Position numbers and translations under genes: made by a program
Shown here: positions 49,668 to 58,363 of the stretch, piece after piece
How the letters are laid out: each line of letters opens with the position of its first letter
How positions within the stretch are numbered: the stretch's first letter is position 1
DNA from: Gallionellaceae bacterium
GTDB lineage: Bacteria; Pseudomonadota; Gammaproteobacteria; Burkholderiales; Thiobacillaceae
DNA: 64,000 nucleotides
Assembly: GCA_028714875.1 (NCBI GenBank)
Contig: JAQTLN010000021.1
Span: 1-64,000, forward strand
Direction: 5' to 3'
The notes under the pieces: generated by a model
Seen by the model: only the letters and a program-made list of their open reading frames with translations
Databases searched by the model: none
What the model was told of the DNA's origin: nothing

Positions 49668-51039
49668 GTGTGGGTCTCGGGCAGGGTGAGGTGAGGCCGG
49701 AGATACAGGCACCCAGCACGGGCGCCAGCCGCGCGCGCCGGTCGAAATCCTGGTTACTGTCGGGGTAAGCGTCCAGCCCCAGGCTGTCCGGCCAGACTTC
49801 GCCGGCCAATGTCATGCGCGGCGCGAGGTCGAGTTGCTCCAGTTCCGCGTAAGGTTTCTTCAGAAAGCGCGCGGCGCCATCCACACCCCCCGTCAGATTG
49901 TCGACGGCCTCGCCACCCGCGATGGGCCGCGCGGCGAAAACCAGATTGCGCAGCACCCGTTGCGGCCAGGCCGGCGCCGTTCCTTCGCGCCGCAATATGC
50001 GGATGCCGTGGCCGCGCGCCAATACCGTGTTGTGGAAGATGTCCACCTGGCGCGGTACGTCGTTGTGCGGCTGGATGTGAATGGCGTGGCCTTGCGAATT
50101 TACGAACAGGTTGTTGTAGAGCGCGAGGTGGCCCTCGCCCTGGAACAGCGCCTCGCTGGGGTTCTGCCAGAACAGGTTGCCATAGACCAGAACGCGGTCG
50201 CGCGAACCGGGGCCGTCGAGTGGCGCATGTCCGACCAGGACGTTGGGGCGGGCGGCGCGGTCGGGCCAGGCGGTTTCTTTCGCGAAAACGTTGTAGCGGA
50301 TCACCGTGTCATGGGCGCGGTCGCCCTCCGGCAGATCGGCCGGACGCGACAGCTGGTGCTTGATCTGGAGGTTGTAACCGATCGTGTCGCCGACCCGGTT
50401 GCCTTCGATGAGGCCGGCCACGAACGGGTCGCCGCCGTCGGAATCGCCAAAATACATGCCGGTGCCGACCCGCTCGATGCGGTTGCCGCGCACCACCCAG
50501 CCGAACGCCGGGCACTTGCTGGAGATGCCGACGTTCTGCTGGCTGGCGGCGTGGTCGTGGATATAAAGATTTTCCAGGGTGATGTGGTGAGCGTAGCGGC
50601 CGTGCCCCTCGGCCTTCACCGCGTCCACCGGCTGATTGCGCCCATCCAGTTCCAGATGGCGGATTACCAGGTGGCTGACGTCGAGCAGGCTGATGGTGTT
50701 GGCGCCGGCGCGGGCGAGAAAGCGGGCGCCGATCAAGTCGCTCGCCGGGTCGAGGCCGCGTGGGGGGTGGTTCGCCCCGTCAGGGCGAGCCGGGGGGGCA
50801 ATCTCGCCCTCGATGACGATGGGCCGTCCCGGTTCGCCCGCGAGATGATGCAGCGGCAGGCCGCGTTCATAGTCGCCCGCGCGCAGCAAGAGGTGGTCGC
50901 CGGCGCGCAGGCGCGACAAAAGCGGAAAGTAATCCTCGGGGCCGGCCTGGTAGTCGATCGCCCAGGCCGGCGATAGGAACAGCGCCGCGAGCAGTGGACA
51001 AATCAGCCGGCCACTTAGCAGGCCACTGAGGGCGTGCAT
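49657..51039 (-). CDS. Secreted right-handed beta-helix repeat protein
   Basis: Signal peptide; RAGDHLLLRAGDYERGLPLHHLAGEPGRPIVIEG...HHITLENLYIHDHAASQQNVGISS. Confidence 0.8.
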   Translation of the reverse strand: MHALSGLLSGRLICPLLAALFLSPAWAIDYQAGPEDYFPLLSRLRAGDHLLLRAGDYERGLPLHHLAGEPGRPIVIEGEIAPPARPDGANHPPRGLDPASDLIGARFLARAGANTISLLDVSHLVIRHLELDGRNQPVDAVKAEGHGRYAHHITLENLYIHDHAASQQNVGISSKCPAFGWVVRGNRIERVGTGMYFGDSDGGDPFVAGLIEGNRVGDTIGYNLQIKHQLSRPADLPEGDRAHDTVIRYNVFAKETAWPDRAARPNVLVGHAPLDGPGSRDRVLVYGNLFWQNPSEALFQGEGHLALYNNLFVNSQGHAIHIQPHNDVPRQVDIFHNTVLARGHGIRILRREGTAPAWPQRVLRNLVFAARPIAGGEAVDNLTGGVDGAARFLKKPYAELEQLDLAPRMTLAGEVWPDSLGLDAYPDSNQDFDRRARLAPVLGACISGLTSPCPRPTHGH

Positions 51040-51575
51040 TTTTCACCACGCGCCACGCCCGCCAGATCCAGGCTGTTCTCCAGGCGGCGCACCAGGCAAT
51101 GCGCGCTCTGCCGCCCGGAGTCCAGGACGATGTCGGCGGCTTCCATGTACAAGGCATGGCGCGCGGCATACAGCTCCTGGAGTTTCTTCAGCGGATCGTC
51201 AGTTTGCAGCAGGGGTCGGTTCTTGTCGTGGCGGGTGCGCAGATACAACTCGCGCGGCTGGCATCTCAGATACACCACGGCGCCGCGCCCCTTCAGATTG
51301 GCGCGATTCTCCGGGCGGAGAACGGCGCCGCCGCCAGTGGCCAGGACGACGCGCTGGCGCTGGCTGAGTTCGTCGATCACACAGGCCTCGCGCTTGCGAA
51401 AGCCTTCCTCGCCCTCGATCTCGAAAATGGTGGGAATGGAAACACCGCAACGGGAGACGATTTCGTGGTCGGAATCGACGAAAGCCAGGCCGCGATGCTT
51501 GGCCAGCAACTTGGCGATGGTGGTCTTGCCGGAACCCATCAGGCCGACCAGGAAAATGTTTGAACTGGGAATCAT
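51015..51575 (-). CDS. aroK: Shikimate kinase
   Basis: NIFLVGLMGSGKTTIAKLLAKHRGLAFVDSDHEIV. Confidence 0.94.
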   Translation of the reverse strand: MIPSSNIFLVGLMGSGKTTIAKLLAKHRGLAFVDSDHEIVSRCGVSIPTIFEIEGEEGFRKREACVIDELSQRQRVVLATGGGAVLRPENRANLKGRGAVVYLRCQPRELYLRTRHDKNRPLLQTDDPLKKLQELYAARHALYMEAADIVLDSGRQSAHCLVRRLENSLDLAGVARGEKCTPSVAC

Positions 51576-51600
51576 GGGGCGCGATTGTAAACGCGCGCGG

Positions 51601-52041
51601 CTAGCCGCGTCGCCGCGCCAACAGGGCGTCCACGGCGGCTTTCAGGTCGCCCTCCGGCAAGGCGTTGTCAAGGTCGCGGAAGGCGTTGAGGGCGGCCGGC
51701 CCGAGATCCGTTTTTTCGCGTTTCTCCGGCAGGGTCCAGTCGGCGCGCACTTTCACCTTTACCGTCAGCACCGGCGCGTCGGGCCGTGTCAGCACCCGGC
51801 CGACGCCGGTCGCCTGGCTGCGCACGCGGCTGGCGGCGGCGCCGTTGGCGCAATAGATCAGCGCCGTTTCCCCCTGGATCGCCGCCACCCGGCAGGCGCG
51901 CGCCACCGCCGGCGGCACCACCCCGGCGAAGCGCCGGTTGAGTTCGCGCAGGCGCTCGGCTTCCGGCAGGGCGACCGCCAGTGTCGGGTCGCCGCGCAGA
52001 ATGCCGCGGATGCGTTGCAGGGAGGACGGACGATAGGCCAT
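51601..52041 (-). CDS. DUF721/DciA-like protein
   Basis: MAYRPSSLQRIRGILRGDPTLAVALPEAERLRELNRRFAGVVPPAVARACRVAAIQGETALIYCANGAAASRVR; divergent from and adjacent to secA. Confidence 0.75.
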   Translation of the reverse strand: MAYRPSSLQRIRGILRGDPTLAVALPEAERLRELNRRFAGVVPPAVARACRVAAIQGETALIYCANGAAASRVRSQATGVGRVLTRPDAPVLTVKVKVRADWTLPEKREKTDLGPAALNAFRDLDNALPEGDLKAAVDALLARRRG

Positions 52042-52052
52042 GGATGAATTGC

Positions 52053-52086
52053 GTAGATTGGGCACGCCGCGCTTTGCCCAACCTAC
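52053..52086. repeat. Solo copy of the TTGGGCACGCCGCGCTTTGCCCAACCTAC repeat
   Basis: GTAGATTGGGCACGCCGCGCTTTGCCCAACCTAC, matches the arm at 17380-17412. Confidence 0.8.
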
Positions 52087-52169
52087 AACTGCCGCCTTAA
52101 TAGGGCCGATACGGCGGTATGGTAGCATTCGCCGCTTATCCGAAATTCCACCTATCTCCTTCATTTTTC

Positions 52170-54917
52170 ATGATTTCCAACCTACTCAAGAAAGTTTTCG
52201 GCAGCCGCAATGACCGGTTGTTGAAGCAATACCGTGGCGTTGTCGCCAAGGTCAATGCCCAGGAATCGGCGTATCAGGCGCTCAGCGATGAGCAACTGCG
52301 CGGCAAGACCGACGAATTCAAGGCGCGCCTGGAAAAAGGGGAGACGCTGGAGGCGTTGCTGCCGGAGGCCTTTGCCGCCGTCCGCGAAGCCGCCGTGCGG
52401 GTGCTCGGCATGCGCCATTTCGATGTGCAGTTGATCGGCGGCATGGCGCTCAACGACGGCAAGATCGCGGAAATGCGCACTGGTGAAGGCAAGACCTTGA
52501 TGGCCACCCTGTCCGCCTACCTCAATGCCCTGCCGGGCAAGGGCGTGCACATCGTCACCGTCAACGACTACCTGGCTTCCCGCGACGCCGAGACGATGGG
52601 CCGTGTCTACGGCTTCCTCGGTCTGACCACGGGTTGCAACCTGGCGCAGCTCGATCACGAGCAGAAGCAAGCCGCCTACAACGCCGACATCACCTACGGC
52701 ACCAACAACGAATTCGGCTTCGACTACCTGCGCGATAACATGGTGTTCGAGCCGTCGCAGCGGGTGCAGCGGCCCCTCAACTACGGCATCGTCGACGAGG
52801 TGGACTCGATCCTGATCGACGAGGCGCGCACGCCGCTGATCATTTCCGGCCAGGCCGACGACAACGTCGCCATGTACCAGGCCATGAACGTCGTGCCGTC
52901 GCGCCTGGAACGCCAGGAGCGGGACAACAAGGACGACGAGGCGGAAGCGGACCGCTGCGCGGTGGGCGACTACGTGGTGGACGAGAAAGCCCATCAGGTG
53001 ACCTTGACCGAGCGCGGCCACGAACGCGTGGAAAGCATCCTCGCCGAACTGGGCATCCTCGCCCCCGGCACCAGCCTCTACGACCCCGCCAACATCACCT
53101 TGATGCACCACGTCTATGCCGCCCTGCGCGCCCACGTGCTGTATTTCAAGGATCAGCATTATGTGGTGCAGAACAACGAGGTGATGATCGTCGACGAATT
53201 CACCGGCCGCCTGATGCAGGGTCGCCGCTGGTCCGACGGCCTGCACCAGGCGGTGGAAGCCAAGGAAGGCGTGGTCATCCAGCGCGAGAACCAGACGCTC
53301 GCCTCGATCACCTTCCAGAACTTCTTCCGTATGTACAAGAAGCTGTCCGGCATGACCGGCACGGCGGATACCGAAGCCTACGAATTCCAGCAGATCTACG
53401 GCCTTGAGACGGTCATCATTCCGACCAACGTACCGATGATCCGCAAGGACATGAACGATCTGGTCTACCGCACCGCCGACGAGAAATGGCAAGCGGTGAT
53501 CGAAGACCTGCGCGACTGCCACCAGCGTGGCCAGCCGGTGCTGGTCGGCACCACTTCCATCGAGGTGAACGAGTTCCTCTCGGCGCTGCTCAAGAAAGCC
53601 GATCTGCCGCATCAGTTGCTCAACGCCAAACAGCATGCGCAGGAAGCGCAGGTGGTCACGCAGGCCGGCCTACCCGGCGCCATCACCATCGCCACCAACA
53701 TGGCCGGCCGCGGCACCGACATCGTCCTGGGCGGCAGCATCAACAAGGAACTCGATCTGATCCGTCTCGCCGAGAACCTCTCCGACGAGGACAAGGCCGC
53801 CCGCACCGCCGCCCTCAAGGAAGCCTGGAAACCGCGCCACGCCGAGGTCATCGCCGCCGGCGGCCTGCACATCATCGGCACCGAACGGCACGAGTCGCGC
53901 CGCGTCGACAACCAGTTGCGCGGCCGCTCCGGACGCCAGGGCGACCCCGGCTCCTCGCGCTTCTACCTGTCGCTGGACGACCCCTTGCTGCGCATCTTCG
54001 GCGGCGAACGCCTGAAGAGCATCATGGATCGCCTGAAGATGCCGGAAGGCGAGGCCATCGAACACGCCATGGTCAACCGCTCTCTGGAATCCGCGCAGCG
54101 CAAGGTGGAACAGCGCAACTTCGACATCCGCAAGCAATTGCTGGAATACGACGACGTCGCCAACGACCAGCGCAAGGTCATCTACACGCAACGCAACGAG
54201 TTGCTGGAAACCGACGATGTCTACGAAGGCATCCTCGGCATGCGCGCCCAGGTGCTGGGCGACACCATCAACGAGTACATTCTGCCCGGCACTCTGGCGG
54301 AACAATGGGACGTGGCCGGCCTGGAACAGGCGCTGGCGGGGCAATATCTGCTGCAATGTCCCCTCCAGCAATGGCTGGACGCGGACGAACGCCTGGATGA
54401 GCAGGGCTTGCGCGAGCGCATCCTGGAAGTCGCCAACCAGGCCTACGAAATGAAGATCGAGCTGGCTGGCGCCCCCGGCATGCGCAATTTCGAACGCGCC
54501 ATGCTGTTGCAAAGCCTGGACAGCCACTGGCGCGAGCACCTGGCGGCGATGGACCACCTGCGCCAGGGCATCCACCTGCGCGGCTACGCGGCCAAGAACC
54601 CGAAGCAGGAATACAAGCGGGAAGCCTTCGAACTGTTCGAGCGCATGCTCAACGCCATCGCCGAGGAAGTCACCAAGGTCACGCTCACCGTGCAGATTCG
54701 CGGCGCGGAAGATGTGGAGGAAGTGGAAGTGCACGAAGACCTGAGCAACGTGCAATACCACCACGCCGACTACGAGGAAGCTCTGGCCAGCGCCGCCGAG
54801 GAAACCGCCGCCGGCCCGCATCCGTTCGAGCGCGACCACGCCAAGGTCGGCCGCAACGACCCCTGCCCTTGCGGCTCCGGCAAAAAGTACAAGCACTGCC
54901 ACGGCCAGTTGAGCTAA
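52170..54917 (+). CDS. secA: Preprotein translocase subunit SecA
   Basis: [30 protein letters not shown]...[13 protein letters not shown]...C-terminal [18 protein letters not shown]. Confidence 0.98.
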   Translation: MISNLLKKVFGSRNDRLLKQYRGVVAKVNAQESAYQALSDEQLRGKTDEFKARLEKGETLEALLPEAFAAVREAAVRVLGMRHFDVQLIGGMALNDGKIAEMRTGEGKTLMATLSAYLNALPGKGVHIVTVNDYLASRDAETMGRVYGFLGLTTGCNLAQLDHEQKQAAYNADITYGTNNEFGFDYLRDNMVFEPSQRVQRPLNYGIVDEVDSILIDEARTPLIISGQADDNVAMYQAMNVVPSRLERQERDNKDDEAEADRCAVGDYVVDEKAHQVTLTERGHERVESILAELGILAPGTSLYDPANITLMHHVYAALRAHVLYFKDQHYVVQNNEVMIVDEFTGRLMQGRRWSDGLHQAVEAKEGVVIQRENQTLASITFQNFFRMYKKLSGMTGTADTEAYEFQQIYGLETVIIPTNVPMIRKDMNDLVYRTADEKWQAVIEDLRDCHQRGQPVLVGTTSIEVNEFLSALLKKADLPHQLLNAKQHAQEAQVVTQAGLPGAITIATNMAGRGTDIVLGGSINKELDLIRLAENLSDEDKAARTAALKEAWKPRHAEVIAAGGLHIIGTERHESRRVDNQLRGRSGRQGDPGSSRFYLSLDDPLLRIFGGERLKSIMDRLKMPEGEAIEHAMVNRSLESAQRKVEQRNFDIRKQLLEYDDVANDQRKVIYTQRNELLETDDVYEGILGMRAQVLGDTINEYILPGTLAEQWDVAGLEQALAGQYLLQCPLQQWLDADERLDEQGLRERILEVANQAYEMKIELAGAPGMRNFERAMLLQSLDSHWREHLAAMDHLRQGIHLRGYAAKNPKQEYKREAFELFERMLNAIAEEVTKVTLTVQIRGAEDVEEVEVHEDLSNVQYHHADYEEALASAAEETAAGPHPFERDHAKVGRNDPCPCGSGKKYKHCHGQLS

Positions 54918-54938
54918 CCCTCGTTGGAATGAAGCGAA

Positions 54939-54967
54939 ACAACGCCGGCAACTTGCCGGCGTTGTTG
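54939..54967 (+). terminator. Rho-independent terminator after secA
   Basis: ACAACGCCGGCAACTTGCCGGCGTTGT hairpin; weak T tail. Confidence 0.65.
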
Positions 54968-55009
54968 TAATAGCCGACAATTCCGCTCAACTATTCACGG
55001 AGTTCCCGC

Positions 55010-55240
55010 ATGCCCTATTTCATCTACAAGATCGGTGGCCCGTTCAATCTCCTGGAAAAGCAGGGGCAGGCCGACAGCTTCAAGGAAGCCAAGACCCTCG
55101 CCAACGAGTTGCGCCGTGAACTCGATCCCAATACCGGCTACATGGTGAAGATGATCTTCGCTGAAAACGAACTCGCCGCCGAGGACACCCTCTCGCAGCC
55201 GCGCGAACTGGATGCCTCGCTGGCCGGGGACGATTATTGA
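55010..55240 (+). CDS. Conserved hypothetical small protein
   Basis: MPYFIYKIGGPFNLLEKQGQADSFKEAKTLANELRRELDPNTGYMVKMIFAENELAAEDTL. Confidence 0.7.
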   Translation: MPYFIYKIGGPFNLLEKQGQADSFKEAKTLANELRRELDPNTGYMVKMIFAENELAAEDTLSQPRELDASLAGDDY

Positions 55241-55270
55241 TGAGCAATGAGTACTGAGGACTGAGTGGTG

Positions 55271-55302
55271 CCCCCAGCACTCAGCACTCAGCACTCAGCC
55301 CC
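55271..55302. repeat. Heptameric tandem repeat (CAGCACT)n
   Basis: CCAGCACTCAGCACTCAGCACTCAGC. Confidence 0.8.
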
Positions 55303-55315
55303 CCAGTCCTGAAAA

Positions 55316-55756
55316 ATGTCCGGTTACAACGAACAAGCCTACAAACAGGCGCGCGACGCGGCCATCAGCCGTCCCTGCCCATTCGAGCGCGCGCTGCTCT
55401 CCCGCTGTGTTTCCTGCATGCATGCCCGCAAACTGTTGTTGGCGGAGCGGGAAGCCATCACCTGCGGCCATGAAGTATCCAATCAGTCCTGCCAGACGTT
55501 TCACCAGGCGCTGCACATCAACGCCCGCTTCGCTCTGCACATGGACGCCAACCAGGCCTGGCCGTTCGGCAAGGAAATCCGCGCGCAATGCGGTGGCGTA
55601 CTGGGGCTGAAGGAGGCCTTGGGCGTGGACCACGTCGACGTCGCCTCGCTGGTCGCCGAGGGCGCGCAACACTATGGCGGCATCGACCTTTTTCCCTACT
55701 CGGAAATCATGCGCGGCGTGGTGCATTACGAGCCGCGCAAGAAGCGGACTCCGTAG
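55316..55756 (+). CDS. Hypothetical cysteine-containing protein
   Basis: MSGYNEQAYKQARDAAISRPCPFERALLSRCVSCMHARKLLLAEREAITCGHEVSNQSCQTF; stop codon lies inside the following repeat. Confidence 0.7.
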   Translation: MSGYNEQAYKQARDAAISRPCPFERALLSRCVSCMHARKLLLAEREAITCGHEVSNQSCQTFHQALHINARFALHMDANQAWPFGKEIRAQCGGVLGLKEALGVDHVDVASLVAEGAQHYGGIDLFPYSEIMRGVVHYEPRKKRTP

Positions 55757-55828
55757 GATGTGGTGAGCGCGGCGAACCGCATCAAGTACGGTTGCATGGT
55801 GCGGTTCGCTGCGCTCACCGCACCCTAC
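55753..55828. repeat. Dispersed palindrome, GTAGGATG family, copy 5
   Basis: GTAGGATGTGGTGAGCGCGGCGAACCGCATC...GGTGCGGTTCGCTGCGCTCACCGCACCCTAC. Confidence 0.85.
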
Positions 55829-55856
55829 GTCCCGTTGGGACGCAACGCGTCCCCTC

Positions 55857-56933
55857 CTACGAACGTTCCGCCAGCAACTCCAGTAGCCGCCGCGCCGCCA
55901 CCGCCGCGCCATCCACCGCTACCCCGGGCAAGCGTGGCGCGGCCAGGAGCGCGGCCAGTGGCGTGGCGATAGCGGGGTCGAACAAGCCCGCCTCGTCAAT
56001 CACCGCCGCCCGGGTATGGGCCCGTAGCCAGTCCACCAGAAAAGGGGTTTCCGGCCAGTCCGGACGATCGATATAGAGCACCGGAATGCCCGCCGCCGCG
56101 GCCTCCACGAAACTGCCGTAGCCGACCTTGGTGACCAGCGCGTCGCAGGAGGCGATCAGGTCGATGAAAGCCAGGCCGCCGCGTGAGAAGGGAATCAGAT
56201 CACCCCGTTCCTGGCGCCAGTCATCGGGCACCAGCCAGCGCCCGCCATTCAGGACAGGCAATGGCTTGGCGGTCTGGTAGCTGATGCCGCCGAAGCCGAG
56301 CAGAACCAGGCGTTCGTCATGTCCCAGCCCCAGCCGCGCGCGCAATTCCGCGCGCCGATCAACACCGAGGGCGGCGATCGGCGGCAAGGCTTCGCGCTTC
56401 TCCAGCCAGCCCATGGGCATGGCGGGCAGCACACGCAGAAAAGCCCGCGCCGAGCGGTAGGCCGCCGCCAACTGATCCAGCACGGTTGCCATGCCGGGTT
56501 GCTCCGCCAGATAGGCGCCGGCGATGTCGACCCAGTTCAGCGAGCACATGGCAACAGCAGGAATGCCAGCCTGAGCGGCGGCGGCCAGCGGCAGGCAGGC
56601 GACATCGGAGAGCACGCCGCCGATACCCTGGTCGCGCAGCCAGGCCGCCTCGTCGGCGACCCGCGTGTCCCAATCCTGATGAAACGCCAGATAGGCGGCC
56701 CGGCTTGCCGCCAGATCCACTCGCACCGCGTCGTGCATGGCGAGGCCGACATCGGCCGGCTCATGGCGATGCTGGAAGGGGGCGTGGATACGCGCCACCA
56801 GAGCGGCACGCGGCACCCCGCTCCAGACCAGGAACTCCAGGTCCGGGCTCGTCGCATGCAGCGCGTTGAGCACGGGTGCCGCCTGCGCCAGATGGCCCAG
56901 GCCGTGGTGGCTGATGGCGACCAGCAGGCGCAT
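55857..56933 (-). CDS. Glycosyltransferase-like protein (GT28/MurG-type fold)
   Basis: MRLLVAISHHGLGHLAQAAPVLNALHATSPDLEFLVWSGVP...CDALVTKVGYGSFVEAAAAGIPVLYIDR. Confidence 0.75.
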   Translation of the reverse strand: MRLLVAISHHGLGHLAQAAPVLNALHATSPDLEFLVWSGVPRAALVARIHAPFQHRHEPADVGLAMHDAVRVDLAASRAAYLAFHQDWDTRVADEAAWLRDQGIGGVLSDVACLPLAAAAQAGIPAVAMCSLNWVDIAGAYLAEQPGMATVLDQLAAAYRSARAFLRVLPAMPMGWLEKREALPPIAALGVDRRAELRARLGLGHDERLVLLGFGGISYQTAKPLPVLNGGRWLVPDDWRQERGDLIPFSRGGLAFIDLIASCDALVTKVGYGSFVEAAAAGIPVLYIDRPDWPETPFLVDWLRAHTRAAVIDEAGLFDPAIATPLAALLAAPRLPGVAVDGAAVAARRLLELLAERS

Positions 56934-57670
56934 TACAAGGTCAGGCGCAGCATTTCCTTGAGCAAGGGCACGGAAACAGGGCGTTTACGGCTCAAAGAAA
57001 AGGTGTCGAGGGCATCCACTGTGGCGAGCAGGCGCGGCAGGTCGCGACGTGTGTGGGTGAGCAGGTAACGGGTCACTTCTTCCGGCAAGCGCAGGCCGCG
57101 CCCCTCGGCGCGGATTACCAGGGCGGCGGCCTTGTCGACGTCGGACAGGGGCAGCAGGCGGAACACCAGGCCTTGCGCCAGGCGCGTGGCCAGGTCGGGC
57201 CGCAAACCATGCGGTGCCCCCGGCTCGGAAAATACGCCCGAGCCGCCCTCCAGGGGGGCCAAGTCGTTCTCGGGGCGGCCCGGCGAACGACTTGTGAGTT
57301 GCGCCGGCGGCAGGGTGCCGCTGGCGAGCAGCAGGCCGCCTTGTTCGCGCGCCGAGTTGATCAGGCCGAACAGGCGAATCTGGTTGTCCGCGTCGAGCGC
57401 CTCCACGTCGTCCACCGCCAGGGCGGGAGTCGGCGGCTCCGGCAGCGTTTCGCCGGCGCGGAACAAGGCCGCGCCCACCGCGCCGGCCCAGGCTCGCAAC
57501 AGATGGCTTTTCCCCACCCCCGCTTCGCCCCAGAGGTAGAGCAGAGGCTCACACGCGGCGCCGGGCACATGGGCATGCAACGCCGCCAGCGCCTCGACAT
57601 TCTGGCCGGGCAGGTAGTTGCTGAAATCGGGGGGGGAGTCGGGACGGAGGTCGAGGATCAATTGCCGCAT
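56933..57670 (-). CDS. hda: DnaA regulatory inactivator Hda
   Basis: MRQLILDLRPDSPPDFSNYLPGQNVEALAAL...LYLWGEAGVGKSHLLRAW. Confidence 0.9.
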   Translation of the reverse strand: MRQLILDLRPDSPPDFSNYLPGQNVEALAALHAHVPGAACEPLLYLWGEAGVGKSHLLRAWAGAVGAALFRAGETLPEPPTPALAVDDVEALDADNQIRLFGLINSAREQGGLLLASGTLPPAQLTSRSPGRPENDLAPLEGGSGVFSEPGAPHGLRPDLATRLAQGLVFRLLPLSDVDKAAALVIRAEGRGLRLPEEVTRYLLTHTRRDLPRLLATVDALDTFSLSRKRPVSVPLLKEMLRLTL

Positions 57671-57756
57671 GGGTGCGATTTTAGCAGTGAGCGGCTCACA
57701 CTCGCCTAAGTGGGCGGCGCGCTAAAATGCCGTCAGTCAGCTTTCGGAATATCGCC

Positions 57757-58233
57757 ATGATCAGGTTGCTCCTCTTTTACTTGTTGTTCGCCGTTGGCGC
57801 CGCCCAGGCGGGTGAACTGTATCGCTGGGTGGATGAACGCGGCGCGGTCTCCTACTCCGATCAGCCACCGCCGCCCAGCGCGAAGAAAGCGCAGAAGCTC
57901 AAAGGCAAGGGCAATGTGGTCGAGGTGGACAAGAGCTCATACGAACTCAAACAGGCGAAGAATCTGAGCCCGGTCACGCTGTATGTCACCGCCTGCGGCC
58001 AGTTCTGCGACCAGGCCACGGATTTCCTGAAGCAGCGCGGTATTCCCTACACCCCGAAAGACCCGTCCAAGGAACTTGAGATCGCGGTCGAGCTGAAGAA
58101 ACTGACCGGCGCCGTCGATGTGCCGGTCATCGTGGTGGGCGGCAGCCACTTCAAGGGCTTCGACGCCGCCACCTGGGGTCGTCTGCTGGACGCGGCGAAT
58201 TATCCCAGGGCGAGTGAAGGGAAAGGCAAGTGA
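57757..58233 (+). CDS. Secreted DUF4124-glutaredoxin-like protein
   Basis: Signal peptide AAQAGELYRWVDERGAVSYSDQPPP (DUF4124-like) then VTLYVTACGQFCDQATDFLKQRGIPYTPKDPSKELEIAVELKKLTGAVDVPVIVVGG. Confidence 0.85.
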   Translation: MIRLLLFYLLFAVGAAQAGELYRWVDERGAVSYSDQPPPPSAKKAQKLKGKGNVVEVDKSSYELKQAKNLSPVTLYVTACGQFCDQATDFLKQRGIPYTPKDPSKELEIAVELKKLTGAVDVPVIVVGGSHFKGFDAATWGRLLDAANYPRASEGKGK

Positions 58234-58241
58234 GCGAATTC

Positions 58242-58320
58242 GTAGCGCCGGCATCCTTGCCGGCAGGCCCGCCGCGAGGCGGGCTTTCAGCCCGTTTGCC
58301 GGCAAGCGGGCCGGCACTAC
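58242..58320. repeat. Dispersed compound palindrome, GTAGCGCCGGC family
   Basis: GTAGCGCCGGCATCCTTGCCGGC AGGCCCGCCGCGAGGCGGGCTTTCAGCCCG TTTGCCGGCAAGCGGGCCGGCACTAC. Confidence 0.8.
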
Positions 58321-58363
58321 CGTCAGAGCAACAAACCAATTACCTACATAGAGGCAACATACG

